64,000 nucleotides of DNA. It comes from Butyrivibrio sp. NC2007. GTDB lineage: Bacteria; Bacillota; Clostridia; Lachnospirales; Lachnospiraceae. The notes beneath the pieces were generated by a model. It made no database searches, was not told where the DNA came from, and worked only from the letters and a program-made list of their open reading frames with translations. This document shows positions 15,893-26,571 of the stretch, in pieces (position 1 is the first letter of the stretch; every line of letters begins with the position of its first letter). Location of the stretch: NCBI RefSeq assembly GCF_000421405.1, contig NZ_ATWY01000001.1, forward strand, positions 350,516 through 414,515, written 5' to 3'. The translations under genes and the position numbers were made by a program.

Positions 15893-17413
15893 TCAATAGT
15901 ACAATATTACCGGAGTTCCGATGTCTACGACATCCCAGAGGACTTCTACAGAATCATAAGGACAGTTTATGCAGCCGTGGGAACCGTCGGATTTATAGAT
16001 TTCTTCCCCGAACTTGCTGCGCCAGTTTGCATCATGAATGCCAACGCCCTTGTTTACTCCGAGCCAGTAATTAACGTATGAGACATAGTCTACACCGCGC
16101 AGATAAGTGTGATATCTCTTGTTATATACAGGATAGATTCCTGTAGGTGTACCACGTGAACGGTTAACATTACCTGTAACAACAGGCATATCCATATTGA
16201 GCTCGCCGTCCACGTAGTAGTACAGCATCTGCTTACCCATATCGACTTCGATATAGGTCTTGCCGAGCTTCTCATTTGCATCGTAGACAACTGCATTCTC
16301 GGAGAGCGCAAGGCTCTTTTCCTGTGGCATACCAAGTGTCCCGGCCATCATCTGGTCTCTGAGATATTCAAACTCAGATTTTATATCAAAGATTGAACCA
16401 TCACCCTTAGAGCTTGAATTTACAATGATCGTGTTGCTGACGCCCTTTCTGTACTCATCCATCATCCAGGATGTGTCGTGGGAGTCTGCAATGTTCTTAA
16501 GGAAGGCATAAATCTTACTCTCGGACACGATCGGATTATATTCCGCATCAGTAACGATGCCTTCAACAATCTTGATATCTTCCTTTTCCGGAAGCTCTTT
16601 TTCCTCACCTGCAATAATAAAATGGCCAAGACCGGGATTATTCTTACTTGTCTTTTCCTCGAGCGCAGCATCGTAATCCCTTTGAGTCAAGATAAAGCTG
16701 CTTGCCTTACCCTTATCAAGAGATACCTTAACTCCCTCAAGGTCATAGGTAATATTGCAGTTCTGAAGGCCATCAAGCTTAGTAAAGACCTCCACCTTAT
16801 CACGGTCAGAACTTCTTACATCGAGTTCTTTATAGCAGTCCTCACACTCTGCAAGGTCCAGAACGCTCTGCCTTTTAAGCATTGACTCATAAACCTTATC
16901 AACGATTTTTTCTTTCTCAGGCAGAGAAATAAAAGCATTCTCGAGAATATAGCCATCGGCTGTCTTCTCAATTGAGCACTTAAGGTCAGAGGGGTCGATA
17001 AATATCTCCCAGTCGGAAACCAGCTCTGCCACCTTATCTTTACTAAGTGCTACGTCAGGCTCATACTCACAGGTAAGGTTCTTAAACACATAAATCCCCC
17101 ATTTAAGAGGATCCATGTTCTCAAATACCTCTGTGAGTGCGCCTCTGTAGTCCATGGTAAGATCAGTGTCACCTGCACTCACAAAGAGTCTGGCACCTGA
17201 TTTATCCATGATGGCAATCCCATCGTAAGGTGAGCTCTCAAGGAGCTCTGCATTGACCTCACTTACTGATTTTCCGGTACAGTAAATACCATTTATCCAG
17301 GTAAAGCATGGGAAACCTCCCATGTAATACAGCCCAAGCGCAAAATACAGCGCTGCTAGGAGCACGATAATTGCTGTCACTCCTATAAAGGCTCTCTTAA
17401 ATACCTTTTTCAT
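15893..17413 (-). CDS. L,D-transpeptidase (YkuD) with N-terminal membrane anchor
   Basis: 506 residues. A membrane helix at about 11-33 anchors the protein. An extracellular region of about 350 residues resembles the peptidoglycan-binding (PG_binding_4) segments often found before YkuD domains. The YkuD domain fills about 390-506, with the catalytic motif SHGCIN (H479, C481). Such enzymes make 3-3 cross-links in peptidoglycan or attach proteins to it. The ATG has a GAGGAG site and lies 17 bases after the ilvB stop, so the gene appears to be cotranscribed with branched-chain amino acid genes, an odd pairing. Confidence 0.92.
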   Translation of the reverse strand: MKKVFKRAFIGVTAIIVLLAALYFALGLYYMGGFPCFTWINGIYCTGKSVSEVNAELLESSPYDGIAIMDKSGARLFVSAGDTDLTMDYRGALTEVFENMDPLKWGIYVFKNLTCEYEPDVALSKDKVAELVSDWEIFIDPSDLKCSIEKTADGYILENAFISLPEKEKIVDKVYESMLKRQSVLDLAECEDCYKELDVRSSDRDKVEVFTKLDGLQNCNITYDLEGVKVSLDKGKASSFILTQRDYDAALEEKTSKNNPGLGHFIIAGEEKELPEKEDIKIVEGIVTDAEYNPIVSESKIYAFLKNIADSHDTSWMMDEYRKGVSNTIIVNSSSKGDGSIFDIKSEFEYLRDQMMAGTLGMPQEKSLALSENAVVYDANEKLGKTYIEVDMGKQMLYYYVDGELNMDMPVVTGNVNRSRGTPTGIYPVYNKRYHTYLRGVDYVSYVNYWLGVNKGVGIHDANWRSKFGEEIYKSDGSHGCINCPYDSVEVLWDVVDIGTPVILYY

Positions 17414-17430
17414 AATCTCCTCAGTTTAGA

Positions 17431-19110
17431 TCACTTCTTGTTTTTCAGGTCTTTCTCATCAAAGACTTCACTGATTGAAGCTCCCGGAGGCACCATAGGG
17501 AATACTTTGTCGTCCTCTTCTATGATGCAATCGAGAAGAACGGGTTTACCCATCTTAAGAGCTTTCTTAAGAGCAGGAGCGACTTCGCTCTTCTTGGTGA
17601 TCCTGATAGCTTCGCAGCCAAGTCCCTCAGCAACCTTACAGTAATCAACCTTATCCTCAAATATGGTCTGTGAGTAATGCTGCTGATAGAAAAGAGTCTG
17701 CCACTGTCTTACCATTCCAAGAACATGGTTGTTGATAACAACCTCGATGATTGGAAGGTTGTATCTTGAAGCAGTAGCCATCTCATTCATGTTCATTCTA
17801 AAGCATCCGTCACCTGCGATGTTGATGCAGACTTTATCAGGGTTACCGACCTTGGCGCCGATACATGCGCCAAGTCCGTAGCCCATGGTTCCAAGACCGC
17901 CTGATGTAAGGAAGGTCCTTGGTTTTCTGTATTTGTAATACTGAGCAGCCCACATCTGGTGCTGTCCAACATCAGTTGTAATAATTGCATCGCCCTTTGT
18001 TAACTTATCAATCTCTTCGATGATATATGGGCAGGTGAGCTTGTCTGTATCATAGCCAAGAGGGAATTTCTTCTTGTAATCTGCTATCTTCCCCAGCCAC
18101 TCGCTGTGATCAAGCTGCTCAAGCTTCTCATTAATTGCTGTAAGAACCCTCTTAAGGTCTCCTACGATAGCGAAATCAACTCTTACATTCTTGTTGATCT
18201 CGGCAGCATCCACATCGATCTGCAGAATCTTGGCTTTAGAAGCAAAGGTCTTGGCATTTCCTGTAACACGGTCTGAGAATCGCGCTCCCAGTGTGATAAG
18301 AAGGTCACATTCACTGACTCCAAGGTTTGAAGCCTTTGTTCCGTGCATACCGATCATACCTGTATAGAGCTTATCTGTTCCGTCAAAAGCGCCTTTTCCC
18401 ATAAGGGTATCACATACAGGTGCATCAACCTTTTTAGCAAATTCAGCAAGTTCTTTTGATGCATTGGAGATGATAGCTCCGCCGCCTACATAGATGAAGG
18501 GACGCTTTGAAGCCTTTATCATCTTAACTGCCTGATTGATGTCATCGGTGTGGTACTTCTTGACAGGCTCTTCTTCAGAAATTGTAACAGGTCTGAAGTC
18601 ACAGGTCTTAGCTGTAACATCCTTGGTAATATCAACAATTACAGGTCCGGGACGACCACTTCTTGCAATCTTAAAGGCCTTTCTGATGGTATCAGCAAGG
18701 TTCTTAACATCCTTGACGATATAGCCGTGCTTGGTGATAGGCATTGTGATTCCGGCTATATCTACCTCCTGGAAAGTGTCTTTTCCCAAAAGAGGGAGAT
18801 TTACGTTGCAGGTAATAGCCACCATTGGAACAGAATCCATATAGGCTGTTGCAATTCCGGTTACCAGGTTCGTTGAGCCCGGTCCACTGGTTGCAAAGCA
18901 CACACCAACCTTGCCTGTAGATCTTGCATAGCCGTCAGCTGCGTGAGCCGCGCCCTGCTCATGGCTGGTTAAGATGTGAAGGAAGTTATCACTCTGCTTG
19001 TAGAGTTCATCGTAAATGTTAAGGATTGTTCCTCCCGGGTATCCAAAGATTGTGTCTACCCCCTGTTCCTTAAGACACTCAAGAACAATCTGTGATCCTG
19101 TAAGTTGCAT
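17431..19110 (-). CDS. ilvB: Acetolactate synthase, large subunit
   Basis: Thiamine-diphosphate enzyme that condenses two pyruvates (or pyruvate and 2-ketobutyrate) in valine, leucine and isoleucine synthesis. The 559-residue length is normal. The catalytic Glu lies in TSHEQGAAHAADGYA, and the ThDP/Mg site is GDGCFRMNMNE. The ATG follows AAAGGAGT. It is 42 bases after ilvD. No ilvN small (regulatory) subunit is next to it, so the partner must be elsewhere or absent. Confidence 0.95.
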   Translation of the reverse strand: MQLTGSQIVLECLKEQGVDTIFGYPGGTILNIYDELYKQSDNFLHILTSHEQGAAHAADGYARSTGKVGVCFATSGPGSTNLVTGIATAYMDSVPMVAITCNVNLPLLGKDTFQEVDIAGITMPITKHGYIVKDVKNLADTIRKAFKIARSGRPGPVIVDITKDVTAKTCDFRPVTISEEEPVKKYHTDDINQAVKMIKASKRPFIYVGGGAIISNASKELAEFAKKVDAPVCDTLMGKGAFDGTDKLYTGMIGMHGTKASNLGVSECDLLITLGARFSDRVTGNAKTFASKAKILQIDVDAAEINKNVRVDFAIVGDLKRVLTAINEKLEQLDHSEWLGKIADYKKKFPLGYDTDKLTCPYIIEEIDKLTKGDAIITTDVGQHQMWAAQYYKYRKPRTFLTSGGLGTMGYGLGACIGAKVGNPDKVCINIAGDGCFRMNMNEMATASRYNLPIIEVVINNHVLGMVRQWQTLFYQQHYSQTIFEDKVDYCKVAEGLGCEAIRITKKSEVAPALKKALKMGKPVLLDCIIEEDDKVFPMVPPGASISEVFDEKDLKNKK

Positions 19111-19152
19111 TTCAATACTCCTTTGGCTTCTATATTATTCGCCCGAAATTAT

Positions 19153-20829
19153 TCAGGCTCTTGGAATTTCAAGTACAGCTCCTCTGTTTCCGCTGGTTAC
19201 AAGCTCTCTGTATCTTGCAAGATATCCTGTTGTAACCTTAGGCTCTCTTGGCTGCCATTTCTCTCTTCTCTTTGCAAGCTCTTCATCTGATACCTTTACA
19301 TTAAGAGCGTTGTTAGGGATGTCGATGGAAATGATGTCGCCCTCTTCGATGAGTGCGATAGGTCCGCCAACAGCTGCCTCAGGTGAAACGTGTCCAATGG
19401 AAGCACCACGGCTTGCGCCTGAGAATCTTCCGTCTGTTATAAGAGCAACGGATGAGCCAAGGCCACGGCCTGCGATAGCTGATGTAGGATTGAGCATCTC
19501 TCTCATTCCCGGGCCACCCTTAGGTCCTTCGTATCTGATAACAACAACGTCTCCGGCAACGATCTTGCCGCCAAGGATTGCCTCGATAGCATCCTCCTCA
19601 CAGTCAAATACTCTTGCAGGTCCTTCATGAACCATCATCTCAGGAACAACAGCGCTCTTCTTAACGATACCTGTATCGGGAGCGATGTTACCCTTAAGGA
19701 CAGCGATTCCGCCTGACTGCATGTAAGGATTCTCGATAGGTCTTATAACCTCAGGGTTCTTGTTGTATACGCCCTCAAGGTTCTCTTTAATTGTCTTACC
19801 AGTTGCTGTGATAAGGTCAGTATTTATCAGGTTCTTCTTAACAAGCTCTGACATAACGGCAAGTACTCCGCCGGCTTCGTTGAGGTCCTCCATATAGGTA
19901 GGGCCTGCAGGTGCCAGATGGCAGAGGTTTGGAGTCTTAGCAGATACTTCGTTTGCGATCTCCATGTTGATGTCAACTCCTGCTTCATGAGCGATTGCAG
20001 GAAGATGAAGCATTGTATTGGTTGAGCATCCAAGTGCCATATCCATTGCCATGGCGTTCATGAAAGCCTCTTTTGTCATGATATCTCTTGGACGGATATT
20101 CTTCTCAACAAGATTCATTACTGCGTATCCTGCCTTCTTGGCAAGTCTGATACGAGCTGAATATACAGCAGGGATGGTTCCGTTTCCGGGAAGTCCCATT
20201 CCGATTGCCTCTGTCAGGCAGTTCATGGAGTTGGCTGTGTACATACCTGAGCATGATCCACATGTAGGACAAGCCTTCTCTTCGAGCTCACAGAGCTCTT
20301 CATTACTCATCTTGCCGGCTGAAACTGATCCAACAGCCTCAAACATTGATGAAAGTGAAGTCTTGTGACCCTGGAACCTTCCGGCCATCATAGGTCCGCC
20401 GGATACAAATACTGTAGGGATATTTACTCTTGCAGCAGCCATTAACAGTCCGGGAACGTTCTTGTCACAGTTAGGGATACATACCATTCCATCAAAGGCA
20501 TGAGCCTTGGCAAGACACTCTGTGCTATCTGCGATAAGGTCTCTTGTAACCAGTGAGTACTTCATTCCGATGTGTCCCATGGCGATACCGTCACAAACTG
20601 CTATAGCAGGAACTACTACAGGCATTCCGCCAGCCTCTGCAACAGCAAGCTTAACAGCCTCTGTGATCTTATCCAGATTCATATGTCCGGGAACAATCTC
20701 ATTGTAGGAGCTCACAATACCGATAAGGGGTTTGTTTCTCTCCTCCTCTGTAAAACCAAGTGCATTGAACAGACTTCTGTGTGGTGCCTGCTGAAGTCCT
20801 TTCATAACTCTGTCGCTATTCATTGCCAT
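19153..20829 (-). CDS. ilvD: Dihydroxy-acid dehydratase
   Basis: Iron-sulfur dehydratase that makes the 2-keto acids of valine and isoleucine. The protein has 558 residues, the usual length. Cluster ligands are seen in NCDKNVPG and in [18 protein letters not shown], and the C-terminal region carries GRFSGASRG. The ATG follows AGGAGGAG. It lies between the GT-C membrane protein gene and ilvB, on the same strand with short gaps. Confidence 0.96.
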   Translation of the reverse strand: MAMNSDRVMKGLQQAPHRSLFNALGFTEEERNKPLIGIVSSYNEIVPGHMNLDKITEAVKLAVAEAGGMPVVVPAIAVCDGIAMGHIGMKYSLVTRDLIADSTECLAKAHAFDGMVCIPNCDKNVPGLLMAAARVNIPTVFVSGGPMMAGRFQGHKTSLSSMFEAVGSVSAGKMSNEELCELEEKACPTCGSCSGMYTANSMNCLTEAIGMGLPGNGTIPAVYSARIRLAKKAGYAVMNLVEKNIRPRDIMTKEAFMNAMAMDMALGCSTNTMLHLPAIAHEAGVDINMEIANEVSAKTPNLCHLAPAGPTYMEDLNEAGGVLAVMSELVKKNLINTDLITATGKTIKENLEGVYNKNPEVIRPIENPYMQSGGIAVLKGNIAPDTGIVKKSAVVPEMMVHEGPARVFDCEEDAIEAILGGKIVAGDVVVIRYEGPKGGPGMREMLNPTSAIAGRGLGSSVALITDGRFSGASRGASIGHVSPEAAVGGPIALIEEGDIISIDIPNNALNVKVSDEELAKRREKWQPREPKVTTGYLARYRELVTSGNRGAVLEIPRA

Positions 20830-20843
20830 AATCCTTTCTCCTC

Positions 20844-22544
20844 CTACTTGATATATAGAATAAAGTTCTCATTCTCGTAAATATTACGCATTGTATCTAT
20901 GTAGTCCCAGTCGATAGTCTCATAGGTCTGATAGAATTTCCAGAAATCAGGTCCGCTGTAACCGGGCTCTAAAAGTTTTTTATCTATAATAACACAATCT
21001 GCGCCATCTACATCAGTCTTTTGACAATCTATGTCCCAGCCGAACTTAAGAAGATACTGCTGGTCGCAGTCCAAAACCGCTATATTATGACGCCTTGTGA
21101 CATCTGCAATGTAGAGCGTGTTGAAGACGTCATTTTCTCTTGTTCCAAGCTGGCAGCTGTAATCATAGCTCGTTACTCTGAATACAAACAGAACTATGCA
21201 GAAAATAAGAGGCAGATATATGCCCTTACCGTTGTACCAATTCTCGCCCTTAAGAGTAGTCTCACTCTCCTTGTGGGCAATGTTCTCTGTCGCTGCGCCG
21301 GCCTTTTTCCTGAGCATGTTGTTGTATATTCTGATGAACACGTTGATAAGGCGCTCAAAGCATGCACAAAAGCATATGGTCAGGATAAATCCTCCGTAGC
21401 TAAAGACCCTTAGATAAGGGAGCTTCTTCTGAAGGATCAGCATCAGCATGGTCACGATAATATTGGATATTATCATGAGGTTTATGATGGTTCTGCTGTA
21501 TGCAAAGTGTCTGATGCACTCATATCCCGCAACTATGATACTGGCCAATACAATAACAGGAATGATGTACATAAATCCGGGTATCATGTAGTTATATAAG
21601 CGAAGTACCCAGCCTACACACTCTGCCCTGAAATCCTCTGCTGAAAGGCTCTGGATATAAGGCTGCTCCAGCATATATTCCATACCCTTAAGGAGTGAAC
21701 TTACAGGTGCTCTTACAAGGACTGTTGCGTGGCTAAGTCCGAAATACTCTGAGCCTTCTGTCTTAACCAGAAGGTTTGAGCCAATTGCAAGCCATATCAG
21801 TGCATATAAAGCAATGGTGATAAATGCTGCTATCAGGCCGTATACAAAGAACTTCATAAACTTTCTGTAGTAGACATTATCCTTAAGGCTGTCATGAAGC
21901 TGTCTGCTCTTGTAGGCATTTACCAAAAGATATACCGAGATTGCAACACTCACCGGAATAACCCAGTAAACACTGCTGGGCACCGTGTAGAGTCCCATGA
22001 CAAAGGCAAAAGCAATGCATACGTAGTAACTTGGCTTGGTGTCCTCGAGGCTGCAGATAAATCCTGCTATATAGACTGAAAGCAAAAAGCATGTTGTTGC
22101 CAGGGTATATCCTCTTCCCTGAACGCTGTACTCAACAACCACCTGCATGGCTGAGTACAACAGAAGTGCTCCGAATGCCAGGCCATGGGAATAATATCTT
22201 TTACAAATCCTGTAGACCAATATCAGGTTAGATATTGCACAGATAAAAGACACTCCGCGAAGTGCAATAAACGGATTCCCAAGATAGTATAAAAATGCCG
22301 ACAAAACAGAGTACCCAACGTGGTTATTGGGAAGTGGCCAGTGGATCGCCGAGTAGATGACTCCTCTGCTTATAAACGTATAGTAGGTATAAAGCTCGTC
22401 GTACTGAGGCGTTATTGCGAACATTCGCCACAGATAATATGACGACATTGCTATTATGAAAAGAGTCGTCGCCATGGCCTCGGGCTCATGTGGCAGCAGA
22501 TTATATATTCTTTTTTCGGTTTTATAGGTTAACGATTCGTTCAA
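20844..22544 (-). CDS. Polytopic GT-C glycosyltransferase-like membrane protein
   Basis: 566 residues with about ten membrane helices in the first 440 residues and a hydrophilic C-terminal domain after a last helix near 450. The first extracytoplasmic loop holds QYDELYTYY (D49, E50), the acidic pair typical of GT39/ArnT/PMT-like lipid-linked sugar transferases, and QGRGYTL follows near residue 140, also usual in that group. The substrate is unknown. The likely start is a TTG at 22544, inside the end of leuB, with GGAG nine bases upstream, which implies translational coupling. Its place inside a leucine/isoleucine operon is unexpected. Confidence 0.75.
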   Translation of the reverse strand: MNESLTYKTEKRIYNLLPHEPEAMATTLFIIAMSSYYLWRMFAITPQYDELYTYYTFISRGVIYSAIHWPLPNNHVGYSVLSAFLYYLGNPFIALRGVSFICAISNLILVYRICKRYYSHGLAFGALLLYSAMQVVVEYSVQGRGYTLATTCFLLSVYIAGFICSLEDTKPSYYVCIAFAFVMGLYTVPSSVYWVIPVSVAISVYLLVNAYKSRQLHDSLKDNVYYRKFMKFFVYGLIAAFITIALYALIWLAIGSNLLVKTEGSEYFGLSHATVLVRAPVSSLLKGMEYMLEQPYIQSLSAEDFRAECVGWVLRLYNYMIPGFMYIIPVIVLASIIVAGYECIRHFAYSRTIINLMIISNIIVTMLMLILQKKLPYLRVFSYGGFILTICFCACFERLINVFIRIYNNMLRKKAGAATENIAHKESETTLKGENWYNGKGIYLPLIFCIVLFVFRVTSYDYSCQLGTRENDVFNTLYIADVTRRHNIAVLDCDQQYLLKFGWDIDCQKTDVDGADCVIIDKKLLEPGYSGPDFWKFYQTYETIDWDYIDTMRNIYENENFILYIK

Positions 22545-23625
22545 CTATGGCGTCTCCCATCGCTTTGCAGCCGACCTGAGTAAAGCCTTCACCTTTTGAT
22601 GTCTGCATAAGATCAACGGTTCTGTAGCCATCCTCAAGTACTTTTCTTACTGCGTTTTCAATAGAATCTGCTTCTTTATCAAGATTAAATGAATATCTGA
22701 GCATCATCGCAGCTGAAAGAATAGTTGCGATGGGGTTTGCAATGTCTTTTCCCGCGATATCGGGTGCACTTCCGTGGCTTGGCTCATAGAGTCCAAAGCT
22801 TGTGTCGTTAAGGGAAGCACTTGGAAGCATTCCGATGGAGCCTGTGATCATGCTGGCTTCATCTGAGAGGATATCGCCGAACATGTTCTCTGTAAGAACA
22901 ACGTCGAACTGAGAAGGGTCTCTTACCAGCTGCATTGCACAGTTATCAACCAGCATGTGCTCTAAGGTTACATCAGGATAGTCCTTTGCAACCTCCTCTA
23001 CGACCTTTCTCCAAAGTCTTGAGGAATCAAGAACATTGGCCTTATCTACGCTGATAACACTCTTTCTTCTCTTGCGGGCAACTTCGAAAGCCTTTATGGC
23101 GATACGTCTTATCTCACTCTCCTTGTAAACAAGGGTATCTGTAGCTACCATCTCTCCGTCAACTTCCTTGGTGAATCTCTCACCGAAGTAAAGACCGCCG
23201 GTAAGCTCTCTCATGATAAGCATATCAAAGCCCTTTGCAGCTGCTTCCTCCTTGAGAGGGCAAGCTTCTGAGAGCTGAGGATAGAGGTACGCAGGACGAA
23301 GATTGGCAAAGAGATTAAGCGCCTTTCTGATACTAAGAAGCCCTGCCTCAGGTCTCTTTGAGGGTTCAAGTTTATACCATGGTGATGTTGAGGTATTACC
23401 TCCGATAGATCCCATAAGAACCGCATCTGCACTCTTTGCAGCATCGATGGTCTCCTGGGTAAGAGGAACGCCGTAAGCGTCAATAGAACATCCCCCCATC
23501 AAAACATCTTTATACTCCATCTCGTGGCCATAAACTTCTGCCACCTTATCAAGTACCTTTTTTGCCTGAGCAACGATCTCAGGACCGATTCCGTCACCCG
23601 GAATGCATGTGATGTTAAGCTTCAT
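22522..23625 (-). CDS. leuB: 3-isopropylmalate dehydrogenase
   Basis: NAD-dependent oxidative decarboxylase of leucine synthesis. The protein is 367 residues from the ATG at 23625, which has a GGAGGAGG site; a start five codons upstream is unlikely. The N-terminus [14 protein letters not shown], the motif [11 protein letters not shown] and the C-terminal [13 protein letters not shown] are diagnostic. Its last 23 bases overlap the start of the GT-C membrane protein gene. leuA, leuC and leuD are not in the window. Confidence 0.96.
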   Translation of the reverse strand: MKLNITCIPGDGIGPEIVAQAKKVLDKVAEVYGHEMEYKDVLMGGCSIDAYGVPLTQETIDAAKSADAVLMGSIGGNTSTSPWYKLEPSKRPEAGLLSIRKALNLFANLRPAYLYPQLSEACPLKEEAAAKGFDMLIMRELTGGLYFGERFTKEVDGEMVATDTLVYKESEIRRIAIKAFEVARKRRKSVISVDKANVLDSSRLWRKVVEEVAKDYPDVTLEHMLVDNCAMQLVRDPSQFDVVLTENMFGDILSDEASMITGSIGMLPSASLNDTSFGLYEPSHGSAPDIAGKDIANPIATILSAAMMLRYSFNLDKEADSIENAVRKVLEDGYRTVDLMQTSKGEGFTQVGCKAMGDAIVERIVNL

Positions 23626-23649
23626 ACTCTCCTCCTCCAATTAGAAATT

Positions 23650-23680
23650 AAGCCCGATTGGGACAGTCCCAACCAGGCTT
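23650..23680 (-). terminator. Hairpin between yajC and leuB
   Basis: 15-bp stem with two G-T pairs (23650-23664 / 23666-23680) and a tight loop, lying 18 bases after the yajC stop and 25 bases before the leuB start. The minus strand continues TTAATTTC, a weak T run. It could be a partial terminator or an attenuator for the leu-ilv genes. Confidence 0.55.
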
Positions 23681-23698
23681 TAAAAGACATGAAAAATA

Positions 23699-24052
23699 TT
23701 ACTTCTTTTTCGAATCAGAAGTATCATTAGCTGAAACAACCGCGTCTTCCGGCTTTTCAACCTCAACAATTGCTTCCTTAACCATAGGGATACGACAGTT
23801 CTTGTTGTTACCGAACTCAACGATTACCATGTCATCATTGATGTCGATGACTGTTCCGATGAATCCGCCTGTTGTTCTAACGCTGTCCCCAATAGCCAGA
23901 GATGAAAGGATCTGTGCTCTCTGCTTCTTTTCCTTGTTCTGCGGACGCATGAACAGGAAATAGAAAACTGCGATTACTGCGGCATAAACCAGAACCATTG
24001 AAATGATACTCTGTGTATTAGCTGTTGCTTCACTTGTTAAAAGTAAACCCAT
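23699..24052 (-). CDS. yajC: Preprotein translocase accessory subunit YajC
   Basis: Small single-pass membrane protein associated with SecDF. The protein is 117 residues from the ATG at 24052, which has a GGAGGAA site. A membrane helix (about 17-35, ISMVLVYAAVIAVFYFL) is followed by the family motif FMRPQNKEKK and a basic, then charged cytoplasmic domain. It directly follows tgt, the widespread tgt-yajC order. Confidence 0.93.
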   Translation of the reverse strand: MGLLLTSEATANTQSIISMVLVYAAVIAVFYFLFMRPQNKEKKQRAQILSSLAIGDSVRTTGGFIGTVIDINDDMVIVEFGNNKNCRIPMVKEAIVEVEKPEDAVVSANDTSDSKKK

Positions 24053-24126
24053 AACTTCCTCCATACCTTAAAAAAATAATATACACCAATCAATAATACT
24101 AAAAAGAGTAGCCAAGTTCAAGCTTT

Positions 24127-25308
24127 TTAACCCTTTCTCCAGTTTTTAGCAATATTGTAAGCATCTTTTACCGAATTGCCGTCAAACTCCTGCATTCCTT
24201 CAAGTTTGGCTCTCTTGTATTCTGCGAACTTGCCTGCATCCAGGGCATCTCTTATCTCTTCCATCATGTGATTATAGAAATAGAGATTATGCAGTACGCA
24301 GAGTCTCATGCCAAGCATCTCACCAGCCTTAAGAAGGTGTCTGATGTAAGCCTTTGAATATCTTCTGCAAGCCGGACACTGGCAGCCTTCCTCAATCGGA
24401 GAATCATCCATCTCATACCTTGCATTCATGATATTGATGTGACCTCTGTTTGTATAAAGGTGTCCGTGACGGCCATTTCTGCTTGGATATACGCAGTCAA
24501 AGAAATCTACGCCTCTCTCTACCGCCTCTAAAATGTTAGCCGGTGTTCCAACGCCCATCAGGTAAGTAGGCTTATCATCAGGGAGGAAAGGAACCACAGT
24601 TTCAAGCACATGGTACATCTCCTCGTGACTCTCACCTACAGCAAGACCACCTACAGCATAACCGTCCAGATCAAGATCTCTAATGACCTTGGCATGCTCT
24701 ATCCTGATATCATCAAAGATTGCTCCCTGATTGATTCCAAAGAGCATCTGATGTGGATTGACTGTGTATGGAAGGCTGTTGAGTCTGTCCATCTCAGCCT
24801 TACATCTCTTAAGCCATCTCGTGGTCCTGTCCACCGACATCTGCACATATTCATGCTCTGCCTTGGCAGATGGACACTCATCAAAGGCCATGGCAATGGT
24901 TGAGCCAAGGTGTGACTGTATCCTCATGCTCTCCTCAGGGCCCATGAACAGCTTGTGGCCGTCAATGTGCGAGTGGAAATAGACGCCTTCTTCCTTTATT
25001 CTTCTTGTCTTTGCAAGAGAAAAGACCTGAAATCCGCCCGAATCTGTCAGAATAGGCTTGTTGCAGCTCATAAACTTGTGCAATCCACCCATTCGATAGA
25101 CGAGGTCGTCCCCCGGTCTTAAATGCAAATGGTAAGTATTGGAGAGGACTACCTGAGTTCCGATTCCCTCAAGGTCCTCTGTGGAAACGCCGCCCTTTAT
25201 TGCTGCAACTGTGGCAACATTCATAAATACGGGAGTCTGGATCACACCGTGAACAGTAGTAAACTCAGCTCTCTTGGCACTTCCTTCTTTCTTTAAAATC
25301 TTGTACAT
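24127..25308 (-). CDS. tgt: tRNA-guanine transglycosylase
   Basis: Exchanges guanine 34 for the queuosine precursor in GUN-anticodon tRNAs. The protein has 393 residues. The active-site stretch ILTDSGGFQVFSL and the C-terminal zinc site (CQCPACRRY ... H) are present. It starts 13 bases after the carboxypeptidase gene with an AGAGGA site and is followed by yajC. Confidence 0.96.
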   Translation of the reverse strand: MYKILKKEGSAKRAEFTTVHGVIQTPVFMNVATVAAIKGGVSTEDLEGIGTQVVLSNTYHLHLRPGDDLVYRMGGLHKFMSCNKPILTDSGGFQVFSLAKTRRIKEEGVYFHSHIDGHKLFMGPEESMRIQSHLGSTIAMAFDECPSAKAEHEYVQMSVDRTTRWLKRCKAEMDRLNSLPYTVNPHQMLFGINQGAIFDDIRIEHAKVIRDLDLDGYAVGGLAVGESHEEMYHVLETVVPFLPDDKPTYLMGVGTPANILEAVERGVDFFDCVYPSRNGRHGHLYTNRGHINIMNARYEMDDSPIEEGCQCPACRRYSKAYIRHLLKAGEMLGMRLCVLHNLYFYNHMMEEIRDALDAGKFAEYKRAKLEGMQEFDGNSVKDAYNIAKNWRKG

Positions 25309-25321
25309 AAATTCCTCTTAC

Positions 25322-26419
25322 TTATTCAACATATAAATTCCAGAACTCTTCAAGGCATAGGCCGTTATCTGTGATCACACCGGCTGCATCGACACCTACG
25401 TATCTGAAGTGCCATGGCTCATATTCTATACTTGTGATCTCCTCTTTTCCTGAAGGGTATCTTAAGATAAATCCGTATTTTGCACTGTTATCCGCAAGCC
25501 ACTTGCCGGCAGCCGTCTCTCCGAAACCCTCATCCAGTGATGAATAGCCGTCAGTGATGATATCAATAGCAAGACCAATCTGGTGCTCAGATGATCCGGG
25601 AACGGTTACTGCCTGGGATGCAAGGTTATAAGCATCCATGTAGCTCATTCCGCCGCCCATATATCTGTCGACCTTGTTGCCAAAGAGCATTGTCTGTCTG
25701 CCTAAGTCTCTGTAGGGTGAGCATACGATAAGATTGACGCCATCAGCCCTTGCAGCCTTGAGCATATCAAAAAGAGGTGAGATTACTCTCTCATCGCACT
25801 GCATGCTTCCACTGATAGTTCCAAGGTTGAACTCATAGTTGTCAGGGATCGGATGCTGCTTGTTAACAAGAATGAGCTTCCAGTCATCGCTGCTAAATGT
25901 AACTTTTTCCGCACCCTGGGACAAAAGAGTTCTTGACTCCTCTGCATCTGTTTCAACGGGAATATCTGCATCGAGGATCTCAGATACAGAAACCATGTTA
26001 TCAATCTCAGCCGCATCAGGGTTAACCACTTCGCTGGCCTCCTGAAGTACTTCCAGATCCACATCCTGTGCTGTTACAAGCTCAGCATCTGACTCTGCAA
26101 CTTCCTCCTGTGAAAGAACTTCCGGAGCCTGTTCTATATTCTCATCTATCTCAGTATTGGCAGCAAAGCTGATGTTTAAAGACATAGCCGGATAAGAAAA
26201 GCTACTGCTTGAAACAAAGAAAAGAATGATACACGCAAGACATGTAAACCTCTTGGCATTTCTGTAGAAATAGAACAAAAAGTTGTAAAGCGTTATGGCA
26301 ATCATGGCATAGGCAAGTCCCAAAAAGGAAAAAGCCTTATGCTTTCTATTAAATTTCTCAACCCTGGAGATTACCTTATTTCTATAGGTAAGCTTCATTT
26401 GTAAGTTACTGGCATTCAT
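25322..26419 (-). CDS. Membrane-anchored D-alanyl-D-alanine carboxypeptidase (VanY type)
   Basis: 365 residues. There are two hydrophobic stretches (about 33-50 and 58-77), a Glu/Asp-rich linker, and an M15B peptidase domain from about 170. The zinc site is visible as SSEHQIGLAID and EPWHFRYVG, with SPYRDLGRQ before it. Such enzymes trim the terminal D-Ala of peptidoglycan stems outside the membrane. The start is uncertain (residue 1 or 8; neither has a strong ribosome site). It heads the tgt-yajC-leuB run of genes. Confidence 0.88.
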   Translation of the reverse strand: MNASNLQMKLTYRNKVISRVEKFNRKHKAFSFLGLAYAMIAITLYNFLFYFYRNAKRFTCLACIILFFVSSSSFSYPAMSLNISFAANTEIDENIEQAPEVLSQEEVAESDAELVTAQDVDLEVLQEASEVVNPDAAEIDNMVSVSEILDADIPVETDAEESRTLLSQGAEKVTFSSDDWKLILVNKQHPIPDNYEFNLGTISGSMQCDERVISPLFDMLKAARADGVNLIVCSPYRDLGRQTMLFGNKVDRYMGGGMSYMDAYNLASQAVTVPGSSEHQIGLAIDIITDGYSSLDEGFGETAAGKWLADNSAKYGFILRYPSGKEEITSIEYEPWHFRYVGVDAAGVITDNGLCLEEFWNLYVE

Positions 26420-26571
26420 CTCGGAAACCCCACTATTCCGGATATTTATTGCAAATTACAGAAAACTACCATACAATTATATAACTAATTAACACAAAAT
26501 TCACTAATTTTGGCCTAAAAATTCCTTTATACTCATTTTAACGAAATAAAATTACTACTAAGGAGAGCTTT

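Noticed and set aside
23625..23690. 22-codon leader peptide (starting MSFKAWLGLSQ) ending on the leuB start codon
   Set aside because: It has only three Leu codons, none in a run, and no ribosome site; most of it is the hairpin. Noted because its stop overlaps the leuB ATG.
19110..23700. T-box riboswitch for the leu-ilv genes
   Set aside because: No specifier loop or T-box core sequence was found in any of the short intergenic gaps.
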